A stretch of 43,470 nucleotides of DNA from Sphingomicrobium sp. GTDB taxonomy: Bacteria; Pseudomonadota; Alphaproteobacteria; Sphingomonadales; Sphingomonadaceae. Under the pieces are notes generated by a model. The model was given only the letters and a program-made list of their open reading frames with translations. It was not told the origin of the DNA and searched no databases. Made by a program: the position numbers and the translations under genes. The stretch lies in the NCBI GenBank assembly GCA_030447545.1, contig JAUJOV010000011.1, forward strand, positions 1 to 43,470, read 5' to 3'. This document shows positions 17,574-27,764 of the stretch, in pieces. The stretch's first letter is position 1, and the number at the start of each line of letters is the position of its first letter.

Positions 17574-19337
17574 ATGCGCAAACTGACGCTCGCGATCGCA
17601 GCCGCGGCTTGCGTCGCCGCTGCAACCCCGGCGGCCGCCGGCCCGGCGCAAGACTTCAAGGCGCTCACCGACGAATATTGGGCGTTCGTGCTGCGCGAGA
17701 ACCCGATGATGGCTTCGACCCTCGGGCACCGCGAATATGATGCCGAGCTCGGCGACATCAGCCTGGAAGCCGAGGACCGGCGCGCAGCGCACGTGCAGCG
17801 CTTCCTCGCGCGGCTCAACGCAATTCCCGCCAGCGGCCTGTCGCCGGCCGACCAGGTCAACCAGGCGATCCTCAGGCGCTCGCTCGAGGAATGGCTCGAG
17901 GGCCACCGCTTCGGCCAGCGGATGATGCTGTTCACCAACCGCTCGGGCTGGCACCAGGAGATTGCCGGCCTGTCCGAGGGCCTCACCTTCCGCACCCGGG
18001 CGGACTACGAGAACTACCTCAAGCGCCTGTCGCAATATCCGGCGTACAATGAGCAGGCGCTGAAGATCAGCAGTCGCGCGGTCAGCGAAGGCTACACCTT
18101 GCCGTGCGTGGCGATGGTCGATTTCCCCAAGACGATCAGCGGCGTGATCCCCGCCGACCCCGCGAAATCGCGGCTGTACGCGCCCTTCGCCGCCGAACGC
18201 CCGTCGAGCATCAGCGCGGGCGAATGGACCGATCTTCAGGGGCGCGCGAGGGCGCTCATCGGCGGCCCGGTGCGCGCCGCCTACGTCCGGCACCTCGACT
18301 GGTACCAGAGCCAGTACGCACCCAGGTGCAGCAAGGTCGTCGGCATTTCGGCCCAGCCGAACGGCGCGGCCTATTACAATTACCGAATCCGCCAGATGAC
18401 GACCACCGACCTCGCGGCCGAGCAGATCCACCAGCTCGGCCTGTCCGAGGTCAGGCGAATCCGCGCGGAGATGGAGCAGGTCGCGAAGAAGGCGGGCTTC
18501 GCCTCGCGTGAAGCGATGATCGCCGACCTGCGCACCAACCCCAAATATTATGCGAGGACGCCCGAGGAGCTGATGGAGGAGACCGCCCGGGTCGCCAAGA
18601 CCATCGACGGGAAGATGCCCTCGCTGTTCACGGTGCTTCCGCGGCTGCCTTACGGGATCAAGGAAATCCCGCCCGAGATCGCTCCGGGCACCACCACCGC
18701 TTATTACAATTCGGGCTCGCCCGAGCAGGGGATCGCCGGCTTCTATTTCGTCAACACCTCGAAGCTCGACCAGCGGCCGCTGTGGGAGGTCCCGGCGCTC
18801 ACCGTCCACGAGGCGGTACCCGGGCACCACCACCAGATCGCGCTCCAGCAGGAGCTGCCGATGCCCGAGTGGCGGCGCCACGGCACCTTCTTCACCGCCT
18901 TCGTCGAGGGCTGGGGGCTCTATTCGGAGCGGCTCGGGATCGAGATGGGGCTGTACGACACTCCGGCCAAGGACATGGGCCGGCTAAGCTACGAGATGTG
19001 GCGCGCAAGCCGGCTGGTGGTCGACACCGGCATTCACTCGAAGGGCTGGACCAAGGAGCGGGCGGTCGCCTTCATGACCGACAATACCGCGTTGAGCGCC
19101 GCCAATATCGACGCCGAAGTCAACCGCTACATCAGCAGGCCTGGCCAGGCGCTCGCCTACAAGCTCGGCGAGCTCAAGATCCGCGAGCTCCGCGCGAGGG
19201 CGGAAAAGGCGCTGGGCGACAGGTTCGACCTCAGGCGCTTCCACGACGCGGTGCTCGGCCAGGGGGCGGTCCCGCTCGATACGCTCGATGCGCAGATCAA
19301 CGCCTGGATCGCGGCGGAGAAGCAGCGGCCGAGCTGA
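17574..19337 (+). CDS. DUF885 family secreted zinc peptidase-like protein
   Basis: 587-residue exported protein. A signal peptide ends near ATPAAAG (about residue 23). The zinc-site-like motif HEAVPGHHHQ, residues 412-421, is the conserved HExxxGHHxQ of DUF885, a family related to gluzincin metallopeptidases; FVEGWGLYSE downstream supplies a further conserved Glu. The length is typical for the family (about 580-600). ATG 17574 has AGGAG 8 bases upstream and gives a clean signal peptide, whereas the open frame extends further upstream without one. Peptidase activity is inferred from the motif; the substrate is unknown. Confidence 0.92.
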   Translation: MRKLTLAIAAAACVAAATPAAAGPAQDFKALTDEYWAFVLRENPMMASTLGHREYDAELGDISLEAEDRRAAHVQRFLARLNAIPASGLSPADQVNQAILRRSLEEWLEGHRFGQRMMLFTNRSGWHQEIAGLSEGLTFRTRADYENYLKRLSQYPAYNEQALKISSRAVSEGYTLPCVAMVDFPKTISGVIPADPAKSRLYAPFAAERPSSISAGEWTDLQGRARALIGGPVRAAYVRHLDWYQSQYAPRCSKVVGISAQPNGAAYYNYRIRQMTTTDLAAEQIHQLGLSEVRRIRAEMEQVAKKAGFASREAMIADLRTNPKYYARTPEELMEETARVAKTIDGKMPSLFTVLPRLPYGIKEIPPEIAPGTTTAYYNSGSPEQGIAGFYFVNTSKLDQRPLWEVPALTVHEAVPGHHHQIALQQELPMPEWRRHGTFFTAFVEGWGLYSERLGIEMGLYDTPAKDMGRLSYEMWRASRLVVDTGIHSKGWTKERAVAFMTDNTALSAANIDAEVNRYISRPGQALAYKLGELKIRELRARAEKALGDRFDLRRFHDAVLGQGAVPLDTLDAQINAWIAAEKQRPS

Positions 19338-19353
19338 GCGGAGCGACGGCCGA

Positions 19354-19755
19354 TCACTCGGGCGGCGGGGTCTGCCCCTCGGCTTCCTCATTGGCTTCGG
19401 CCTGAGCCCGGGCGATCAGCTGCTCGAGGCAGCCGGTATGGCCACCCGGTCCGACGGGCGAGCAGCTCTGCGTGCCGGTGCGTCCGACCATCTCGATGCT
19501 GCGCGCCCGGTTCGCCCAGGCTTCGCGCTGCTGGCGGTCGCCGCCGGTGCGGAACCTCTCCGGAATGCGGTAACGCTCGGCTTCGGGCTTGCGCGCGCAC
19601 ACCACGATGTCGTCGTCGGTCGAGCGCGGGCAGGGGTCGTTGCCGTAGACGATCACCTCGGCGATGCGCTGGTCCTGCGCCACCGCCGGTGCCGGCAGGG
19701 CCGAAAAGCCCCCGAGCAGTGCAGCGGCGGCGAGCGGTGCTGCGAGCTTGGTCAT
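19354..19755 (-). CDS. Small secreted protein of unknown function
   Basis: 133 residues with a clear signal peptide likely cut after APAVA near residue 26. The mature part is charged, has four cysteines (in DPCP, VVCAR, QSCSP and TGCLEQ) that could form two disulfides, and ends in a Pro/Glu-rich tail. GGAAG lies about 6 bases before the ATG. It is the last gene of the minus-strand block, 50 bases after coq7, and converges with the DUF885 gene. I do not recognise a named family; disulfide formation would be consistent with the nearby dsbB but is only inference. Confidence 0.75.
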   Translation of the reverse strand: MTKLAAPLAAAALLGGFSALPAPAVAQDQRIAEVIVYGNDPCPRSTDDDIVVCARKPEAERYRIPERFRTGGDRQQREAWANRARSIEMVGRTGTQSCSPVGPGGHTGCLEQLIARAQAEANEEAEGQTPPPE

Positions 19756-19805
19756 TTGAGCTTCCTTTCAAGGCGTTTAAGCGGCTGACGAGCCATGTCG
19801 GTTCC

Positions 19806-20342
19806 TCAAACCCGCTTGGAAAGTGAGATGGCCGCCCTGCATCCGGCACGGATCAGTGCCGTCAGGACGGGGTAGCCCACGGCGCGGGCAGCGCCGGCCT
19901 CGCGCGCAGTGTCGCGATGCTCGAGCTCCTCGGCGCGGAATTCGGCGATGTCGGCGGCAAGCTCGGGATCCTCGTCGCCGAGCTCGTCGAGCTGGTCGCC
20001 GTAATGCTGGTCGATTTCGGTCTCGACCGCCTCGGTGCAGGCCATGGCCGCTTCTCCCGAAATGAGCGCAGTGACTGCGCCGAGCGCGAAAGCGGCGTGA
20101 CTCCACACCGGCTGAAGCGCGGTCGGCCGAACCCCGCGCTCGGCCATCAAGCGGTCGAACCGGTCGAGGTGCCGCCGCTCCTGACCCGCCATTCGTGAGA
20201 TCAGCTTTGCGGCCGGTGAGCTCGGGCGCAGGATCGCGAGCTGGCCCGCGTAGATTCGAGTCGCGCCATATTCGCCGGCCTGGTTGACGCGCAGCATCGA
20301 GGCGGTGTCGGGCCTGCGCTCACCGGGGCGCCACGGCCTCAT
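19806..20342 (-). CDS. coq7: Demethoxyubiquinone hydroxylase
   Basis: 178-residue diiron monooxygenase performing the penultimate ring hydroxylation of ubiquinone synthesis, at the membrane surface. The ferritin-like iron ligands are visible: Glu in NQAGEYGATRIY, ERRH in GQERRHLDRF, Glu in TEAVETEI, and EELEHRD. The length matches short bacterial Coq7. ATG 20342 overlaps the dsbB stop (ATGA). Ubiquinone feeds both the DsbB partner upstream and complex II elsewhere in the window. All ligands look intact. Confidence 0.93.
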   Translation of the reverse strand: MRPWRPGERRPDTASMLRVNQAGEYGATRIYAGQLAILRPSSPAAKLISRMAGQERRHLDRFDRLMAERGVRPTALQPVWSHAAFALGAVTALISGEAAMACTEAVETEIDQHYGDQLDELGDEDPELAADIAEFRAEELEHRDTAREAGAARAVGYPVLTALIRAGCRAAISLSKRV

Positions 20343-20848
20343 GCGCCGCGGCTCCTGAGCGTCAGAAGCGCGATCAGCGCCGCTCCGCCCAGCGACAGGA
20401 TCGCGTTCCATCCGGCCATCGAAATTCCGAGGAATGCCCATTGCACCTGGTCGCAGCGCACCACCGGCGCCTTCATGATGTCCTCGAGCGTGGCGGCGCC
20501 GCCTGCCGTGCAAGTGGTCATACCCTGGAATATGCCGAGCTCGACACCCGCGTGATAGACGCCGATCGCTCCCGACAGCGCAATCGCGGCTGCGGCAAGA
20601 ATGGTCAGCAGGCGCGACCGCGGAGCCGATGCAGGCGCTGTGAACGCGAGGCCCGCGAGGCCGATCGCAGCCGCGTGCGGCCACCGCTGCCAGTAGCACA
20701 TCTCGCACGGCGTAAGGCCGCCCAGATATTGCGAGCCCAGCGCCCCGCCGAGAAGCGCGAGCGGCAAGAGCAAGGCGAGCAGCCGCCCGGCCTGAGCGCT
20801 GCCGGGCGCGAGCCCGCCGCGACTGTGTTGCAGGACGGCTTCGTTCAC
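20339..20848 (-). CDS. dsbB: Disulfide bond formation protein B
   Basis: 169-residue inner-membrane protein that passes electrons from DsbA to ubiquinone. It has four hydrophobic helices and both redox pairs: Cys48-x-x-Cys51 in CEMCYWQRWPH and Cys113/Cys132 on the second periplasmic loop. The start is GTG 20848, five bases after the ctpA stop, with AAAGG just upstream; no ATG is available. It overlaps coq7 by four bases. The neighbouring ubiquinone gene fits its electron acceptor. Confidence 0.92.
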   Translation of the reverse strand: MNEAVLQHSRGGLAPGSAQAGRLLALLLPLALLGGALGSQYLGGLTPCEMCYWQRWPHAAAIGLAGLAFTAPASAPRSRLLTILAAAAIALSGAIGVYHAGVELGIFQGMTTCTAGGAATLEDIMKAPVVRCDQVQWAFLGISMAGWNAILSLGGAALIALLTLRSRGA

Positions 20849-20852
20849 GCCT

Positions 20853-22190
20853 TTACGACCGCGGAGTGGCCGCCGCGACCTTCGCCTGCGGCGCAAGCCG
20901 CCTCAGCGTCTTGAGCGCATAGTCGAGCTGGAAGTCCTTGATGCCCTTCTTCTCGAGCTCGGCGGCGGTAAAGGCGAAGCGCGGGTCGTTGGCGGTGGTG
21001 TCCTGCTCGAGCAGCTTGTCGTCGACCTTGTTCTGGCTGAGCAGGTGGCGCCTCAGATCCGCCTCGCGCACGACCTTGCGGTCCTTGTAATCCTCGTCCG
21101 ACAGCTGCGGCACGAAGATGTCCGGGTCGATCCCGCCGGCCTGCACCGACTTGCCCGACGGCGTGAAGTAGCGCGCCGTGGTCAGCCGAAGAGCGGCCTT
21201 GGGCCCCATCACCTGCACGGTCTGGACCGAGCCCTTGCCGAAGCTGCGCTCGCCCATCACCAGCGCGCGGTGATGGTCCTGCAGAGCGCCGGCAACGATC
21301 TCGGCCGCAGACGCGCTTCCAGCGTCGATCAGCACGATCACCGGCAGTCCGTGCGCGAGGTCGCCCGAAGTCGCATAATAGCGCTCGATGTCGTCCTTCT
21401 CGCGCCCGCGCTGGGAGACGATCTCGCCCCGCTCGAGGAAGGCGTCGGTCACGTCGATCGCCTGGTCGAGCAGCCCGCCCGGGTTGGAGCGAAGGTCGAC
21501 TACATAGCCGAGCGGCTTTCCGCCGGTCGCCTTGTCGATGCCGATCAGAGCGGCCTTGGTCGCGTCGCCGGTGTTGCCGGCAAAGGAGTTGATGTTGATG
21601 ATGCCGATGCCGTCCTTGACCTCCCACTTGACGGGCCGGAGCTCGATGCGCTCGCGGACCAGGGTGACGTCGAACGGCTTGTCGCGCCCGACCCTGACCA
21701 CGGTCAGCTTGACCTGCGTGCCGGGGGGGCCCTTCATCTTGTCGACGGCTTCGTCGAGCTTCAGGCCGTAGAGCAGCTCGCCGTTGATGTGGGTGATATA
21801 ATCGTTGGCCTTGAGGCCGGCGCGCCACGCCGGAGTGTCCTCCATCGGCGAAATCACCTTCACTGCGCCGTCCTCGACCGACACGGTGATCCCGAGCCCG
21901 CCGTAATTGCCTTCGGTAGTCGCTCGGAGAGCGTCGAAATCGCTCGCCTCGACATAGCCCGAGTGGGGGTCGAGCGCCGCGAGCATTCCGTCGATCGCGC
22001 CCTTGATCAAAGTATGGTCGTCGACCTGGTCGACATAGCTCGCCTTGACCCGCTCATAGACGCTCATGAACGTCTCGAGCTCCTGGTAATTGGCAACGTC
22101 GGCGGCGGCGAGCGAGCTCGTCGTCACCGGCACCAGTGCGAGCGCCCCGACGAGCGCCAGCGGCGGAAGCAGTTTGCGCGTCAATTTCAT
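20853..22190 (-). CDS. ctpA: S41 family C-terminal processing peptidase
   Basis: 445-residue periplasmic serine protease. Signal peptide about 1-29; PDZ domain near 90-175 (GGLGITVSVEDG); catalytic Ser in DAGSASAAEI near 292 and catalytic Lys in ERSFGKGSVQ near 315, the Ser/Lys dyad of the CtpA/Prc group. It follows envC by 34 bases, the usual alphaproteobacterial arrangement, which links it to peptidoglycan hydrolase control. It is complete, with no missing residues. Confidence 0.95.
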   Translation of the reverse strand: MKLTRKLLPPLALVGALALVPVTTSSLAAADVANYQELETFMSVYERVKASYVDQVDDHTLIKGAIDGMLAALDPHSGYVEASDFDALRATTEGNYGGLGITVSVEDGAVKVISPMEDTPAWRAGLKANDYITHINGELLYGLKLDEAVDKMKGPPGTQVKLTVVRVGRDKPFDVTLVRERIELRPVKWEVKDGIGIININSFAGNTGDATKAALIGIDKATGGKPLGYVVDLRSNPGGLLDQAIDVTDAFLERGEIVSQRGREKDDIERYYATSGDLAHGLPVIVLIDAGSASAAEIVAGALQDHHRALVMGERSFGKGSVQTVQVMGPKAALRLTTARYFTPSGKSVQAGGIDPDIFVPQLSDEDYKDRKVVREADLRRHLLSQNKVDDKLLEQDTTANDPRFAFTAAELEKKGIKDFQLDYALKTLRRLAPQAKVAAATPRS

Positions 22191-22224
22191 GGCCTTTTTC
22201 GTCCCGGCTATGCAGGGCTGTCAT

Positions 22225-23412
22225 CTAGCCCCGATTGGCGTGCTTTGACAGGCTTTGTGATGAACCTGCGATGAGGGCGGGCGACAGGTGGCGCCCGTTG
22301 CGGGACAGCTCGACGCCGAGCCGCCCGAGCGCACGGCCGAGCGGCTGCCCGCCCCGCACCTGATTGCCCGGCCCGAGCTGCGAGCTGACGTTGAGGATCA
22401 GGCTCATCCAGCCGCCGCCATGATCGATGATGACGATCCCGTCGTAGCTGCGGAAAGGCCCCGAAAACCGGACCACGCCCGCCGCGGGTACGGCGACCGG
22501 CGAGCCGCGGCTGGTTGCGAGCGTGAGGCCGCGCGAGCGAACGCCGTTCGGCGCGACCGCGCCGAGGCCCTCGACCACGGGGGCCTGTGCCGGCAAGCGG
22601 TACGGGAACGGTGCGATCTCGTTGGGGGCAAGCCGCGTGCCCGGACGCGCTGGAGGCGGCGCAAGTCGGGCGAGCTCGGCGGCAATGGCACGCGCGCTTC
22701 TCGAGCGGTTGGCCTCGCCCGCGAGCTGCGCGGCTTGCTCGCCGCGGGCAAGTGCGACATCGCCGGCGCCGACGGCTTCCGAGCCGCGCAGCTGCGCGGC
22801 CCTCAGCGCCTGTTCCTCGAGCTCGGCGAAAGCGGCCCTGCGCTGAGCCAGCATGTTCCGGCTGCGCACCAGCTCGAGCCGCGCGAGCTCGGCCCTGCGC
22901 TGAAGCTCGTGCCCCTGCTCGAGCTCGGCACGAAGCGCGGCCGTGCGAGCGCGGATCGCCGGCAGCGGGGAATCGAGCAGACGCCGGACGCGCACGCACT
23001 CCTGCGTGGAGCCGCTGTCGACCACTGCATGCAGCGGCGGCCGCTGCGCCATCAGCGCAAGCGCCGCTAGCAGCGCTCCGGCGGGCGCCTGCGCGCGCCG
23101 GAGCCGCTCGCGCCGCGCAGCGACCGCCGCGGCGATCAAGCGCGCATTGGCGTCCGCAGCGCTGATCCGCGCCTCGGCCGCGGCGATTGCCTCGGCCGCG
23201 GCGGCCTGTCTGGCCCGGAGCCGCCCCGCCTCGTCGCGAGCCTGCTCGGCGGCTTTCTGCAGCCGCGCGACCGCCGCCTCGGCCGCACGAGCTTCGGCGA
23301 TCGCCTGCCGAGCGCTGAGTTCGAGCGGCTGCGGCTGCGCGACCGGAGCGCTTGCCGCGACGCCGCCGGCGAGCAGCGCCGGAACTGCAATCAGGAGGCG
23401 AGCGCATCGCAT
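22225..23412 (-). CDS. envC: EnvC-like murein hydrolase activator
   Basis: 395-residue periplasmic protein. An N-terminal signal ends near VAASA; residues 40-260 are an Ala/Arg/Glu-rich coiled coil; the C-terminal 110 residues are a LytM/M23-type fold (PVAVPAAGVVRFSG, IVIIDHGGGW). The metal-binding His-x-x-x-Asp is replaced by NGVRSRGLTL and the His-x-His is not present, so it is predicted to be catalytically dead and to act as an amidase activator, as in EnvC/NlpD. ATG 23412 was chosen because it gives a signal peptide and lies 4 bases after the rlmH stop. The frame's upstream ATG at 23448 lies inside rlmH. Confidence 0.9.
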   Translation of the reverse strand: MRCARLLIAVPALLAGGVAASAPVAQPQPLELSARQAIAEARAAEAAVARLQKAAEQARDEAGRLRARQAAAAEAIAAAEARISAADANARLIAAAVAARRERLRRAQAPAGALLAALALMAQRPPLHAVVDSGSTQECVRVRRLLDSPLPAIRARTAALRAELEQGHELQRRAELARLELVRSRNMLAQRRAAFAELEEQALRAAQLRGSEAVGAGDVALARGEQAAQLAGEANRSRSARAIAAELARLAPPPARPGTRLAPNEIAPFPYRLPAQAPVVEGLGAVAPNGVRSRGLTLATSRGSPVAVPAAGVVRFSGPFRSYDGIVIIDHGGGWMSLILNVSSQLGPGNQVRGGQPLGRALGRLGVELSRNGRHLSPALIAGSSQSLSKHANRG

Positions 23413-23416
23413 TTGC

Positions 23417-23836
23417 TCAACCTTCGCGATGATACGGATGTTTCGCAAGAATCGATGTCGCCCGGAACAGCTGCTCGGCGAGCATTGCCCTCACCAGCAG
23501 GTGCGGCCAGGTCGCGGGCCCGAACGACAGCAGCAAATCGGCCGTTGCCCGCTCCTCGGGCGAATGGCCGTCAGCGCCCCCGATGACGAAGCGGACCTCG
23601 CGCGAGCCGCGGTCGCGCCACTGCTCGAGCCTGCGTGCCAGCTCCATCGACGAGAGCGCTTCGCCTTTCTCGTCGAGCAGCACTGCAAATGTGCCCGCCT
23701 GCACAGGAGGAAGCGCAGCGCGCTCGCTCAGTTCGGTGAGCCTGGTGGGCCAGGAAATGCGCTTGAGGTAGCGCTCGAGCAGCTCGGCTTCGGCAGAGCG
23801 TCCGATCTTCCCCCGCGCAACTATGTGCAGGAGCAG
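23417..23836 (-). CDS. rlmH: 23S rRNA (pseudouridine1915-N3)-methyltransferase
   Basis: 139-residue SPOUT methyltransferase that acts on 70S ribosomes. The SAM-knot motif FVIGGADGHSPE and the C-terminal block LLVRAMLAEQLFRA...HPYHR are diagnostic. Homologous sequence begins LLHIVARGKIGRS, but between the upstream in-frame stop (end of the beta-lactamase-like gene) and this point there is no ATG, GTG or TTG. The best start is CTG 23836, 12 bases after that stop. No strong ribosome site is seen, so translational coupling is likely. The length is normal and the gene otherwise intact. Confidence 0.93.
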   Translation of the reverse strand: MLLHIVARGKIGRSAEAELLERYLKRISWPTRLTELSERAALPPVQAGTFAVLLDEKGEALSSMELARRLEQWRDRGSREVRFVIGGADGHSPEERATADLLLSFGPATWPHLLVRAMLAEQLFRATSILAKHPYHREG

Positions 23837-23848
23837 CGGGCGCGCCCG

Positions 23849-24706
23849 TCAGCGCGCGCCGGCGGGCTGCGGCGTGCCGCTTCCGAATGACGGCCAGGTG
23901 AGCAGTCGCGAGAAACCGTCATAGACCGCACGCGCCGTCCGGGCGATCGTGCCCGGCCGATCCGAACCGCCGCGGGCGAAGATTGCGATGGCCACCCTGC
24001 GGCCGTTGGGCAAGGTGATGAAGCCGACGTCGCTTGCGTAGCCGTTGAGGGTGCCGGTCTTGTGCTCGACCCGCGTTCCGCCCGGCAGCATCCCGCGGAT
24101 CCGGTTCTTGCCGGTCTTGCAGCGCACCATCATGTCGAGCAGGTAGGAGCGGCTCCAGGGCTTGAGCACCTGACCCTTGTCGAGGCGCTTCAACAGGTCG
24201 ACCATGGCCATCGGAGTGGCCGAATCCCGGTTGTCCCACAGGTCGCGCCGCGCGCGCAGCAGCTGGGCGATGGTCCGGTCGACCCGGAACTTCGACACTC
24301 CCTGCCAGCGCACCCATTCGTCGATCGCGTTTGGTCCGCCCAGATCCCTGATCAGGATGTCGGTCGCATGATTGTCGCTGTAGACCATCATGCGCTCCAT
24401 TAGCGAGCGCGCCGACCGGCCGCTGATGCGATCGTCGAGCGAGCGGCGGCCGTGGTCGACCTGGGACAGATAGGCGGCGGCGACCGCGACCTTCATCGTG
24501 CTCGCCATCGGGAAGGCCTTGTCGCCGTTGACGCTGACGGTCTCGCCGGTCGCCAGGTCGAGCGCGGCAATGCCGACGTCAGCCGACTTGCCTGCAAGAA
24601 GGCTCGAGAGCTGCTGCTCCAAACTCGACAGCTTGGGCGAAGTCGCCGCCAGTGCAGGCTGCGCCGCAAACGCCGTAAGCCACAGAAGAATCGCTATAAA
24701 ACGCAT
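23849..24706 (-). CDS. Class A beta-lactamase-like serine hydrolase
   Basis: 285-residue secreted protein with a signal peptide ending near QPALA (residue 20). It has the class A catalytic motifs Ser69-Thr-Met-Lys72, Ser110-Asp-Asn112 and Lys216-Thr-Gly218. The omega-loop, normally carrying Glu166 and Asn170 (TEM numbering) between an Arg and a TTxP-type segment, reads DRTIAQLLRARRDLWDN: the equivalents appear to be Ile and Leu. Without the deacylating Glu it may acylate but not turn over beta-lactams efficiently, or may act on another substrate. It sits between rsfS and rlmH. ATG 24706 has GGTGA upstream; a GTG at 24715 overlapping the rsfS stop is the alternative. Confidence 0.88.
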   Translation of the reverse strand: MRFIAILLWLTAFAAQPALAATSPKLSSLEQQLSSLLAGKSADVGIAALDLATGETVSVNGDKAFPMASTMKVAVAAAYLSQVDHGRRSLDDRISGRSARSLMERMMVYSDNHATDILIRDLGGPNAIDEWVRWQGVSKFRVDRTIAQLLRARRDLWDNRDSATPMAMVDLLKRLDKGQVLKPWSRSYLLDMMVRCKTGKNRIRGMLPGGTRVEHKTGTLNGYASDVGFITLPNGRRVAIAIFARGGSDRPGTIARTARAVYDGFSRLLTWPSFGSGTPQPAGAR

Positions 24707-24711
24707 TTGCT

Positions 24712-25113
24712 TCACCCGCCACCAGCTGCACTCTTAGCAGCTTCGTCACCAAAGGCCCACATTCGTTCTAAATTGTAAAAACTTCTTACCTCCGGCCTGA
24801 ACAGGTGCACGATCAGGTCGCCGGCATCGATCAGCACCCAGTCCGCCGCAGGTAAGCCTTCTAGGCGCACGGGCCGATTGAACTGCTGCTTAATGCGGTC
24901 GGCGAGCTTGGTCGCCATCGACGCGACCTGCCGCGTCGAGCGGCCCGAGGCGATCACCATGTGATCGGCGATGTTCGACTTGCCCGCGAGCGGGATGGTC
25001 ACGACCTCCTGCGCCTGGTCGTCGTCGAGCGACTGCATGACGAGGCGGTGGAGGTCCTGGACCTCGGTCGGAAGGCCGCCGTTGCCGGCGCTTTCAGTGG
25101 GACGGTCGGGCAA
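24712..25113 (-). CDS. rsfS: Ribosome silencing factor
   Basis: 133-residue RsfS/RsfA (Iojap) protein that binds ribosomal protein L14 and blocks subunit joining under starvation. The motif run ADHMVIASGRSTRQVASMA, then GLPAADWVLIDAGDLIVHLF and YNLERMW, is characteristic. TTG 25113 was chosen because AGGAG lies 5 bases before it and it gives the usual N-terminal length. It overlaps the end of nadD by 20 bases, so the pair is coupled as in most bacteria. The C-terminus ends in a short Ala/Gly tail. Confidence 0.93.
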   Translation of the reverse strand: MPDRPTESAGNGGLPTEVQDLHRLVMQSLDDDQAQEVVTIPLAGKSNIADHMVIASGRSTRQVASMATKLADRIKQQFNRPVRLEGLPAADWVLIDAGDLIVHLFRPEVRSFYNLERMWAFGDEAAKSAAGGG

Positions 25114-25750
25114 GTGCTCTCCTGCTGCTGGGTGGCGCGCCGGACTCGTCCGGGCGGGAAGCCCGGGTTCGGTCATGCCATTTGGGGTCGAGCGCGCGTA
25201 TCGCAGTTGCGGAGCTTGGGTCGGGCGGCAGGCGAAGCAGAATAATCGCCGGTGCACTCCACTCCGTCCACTCATTCGCCTGGTCCGGAGGTCGGACGAA
25301 CCTTCCGAGCCAGCCCATCGCGCGCGCCGCGTGGGCTTTCTCATCATAACCGGGGCGGGGGACGACCGCAATCGGCAGGGATTCCGCGAGCTTGCGCCAG
25401 TCCTTCCACAGGTGGAACTCCGCCAGGCTGTCGGCGCCCATCAGCCAGATGAAGCGATGTTCGGGATAGCGGCCGAGCAGCGCTTCGACCGTGTCGATGC
25501 TGTAGCGCGTGCCGGCGCGAAGCTCGAAGTCGCTCACCCGGATCGGAGCGCCCCGAGCCGTCTTGCGCGCCGAAGCGAGCCGCGCCTCGAACGGCGCCAT
25601 GTCGCGGGCGCCCTCCTTCAGCGGATTGCCGGGCGAGACCAGCCACCAGACTTCGTCGAGCCCGAGCGCCTCAATTGCGCCGAGGCTGATGTGCCGGTGC
25701 CCGCCGTGCGCGGGGTTGAACGAGCCGCCGAGGAGCCCGATGCGCTTCAG
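25094..25750 (-). CDS. nadD: Nicotinate-nucleotide adenylyltransferase
   Basis: 218-residue enzyme making deamido-NAD from nicotinate mononucleotide and ATP. The nucleotidyl-transferase motif GGSFNPAHGGH is at the N-terminus, and PSSATAIR is the C-terminal ATP-binding (ISSTxIR-like) motif. The catalytic fold begins at KRIGLLGGSF, and the only NTG codon between the in-frame ftsH stop and this point is CTG 25750, six bases after that stop. The first ATG lies after the nucleotide-binding motif and cannot be the true start. CTG initiation or an error at this base should be considered. Confidence 0.93.
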   Translation of the reverse strand: MKRIGLLGGSFNPAHGGHRHISLGAIEALGLDEVWWLVSPGNPLKEGARDMAPFEARLASARKTARGAPIRVSDFELRAGTRYSIDTVEALLGRYPEHRFIWLMGADSLAEFHLWKDWRKLAESLPIAVVPRPGYDEKAHAARAMGWLGRFVRPPDQANEWTEWSAPAIILLRLPPDPSSATAIRALDPKWHDRTRASRPDESGAPPSSRRALARPSH

Positions 25751-25756
25751 CTTGTG

Positions 25757-27700
<1,944 letters not shown>

Positions 27701-27736
27701 CTTGCCTCTCTCAGCGCCTCGGCGGTCACAACCGGC

Positions 27737-27764
27737 AAGATAGGCGATCGCACCTTAATAACAA
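27737..27764 (-). promoter_or_regulatory. Candidate promoter for ftsH
   Basis: On the minus strand TTGTTA (27764-27759) and TATCTT (27742-27737) are separated by 16 bases, in a locally A+T-rich patch, with the downstream element ending 36 bases before the ftsH ATG. It resembles sigma-70 -35/-10 elements but is not a strong match, and it overlaps the end of a possible small ORF. Confidence 0.35.
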
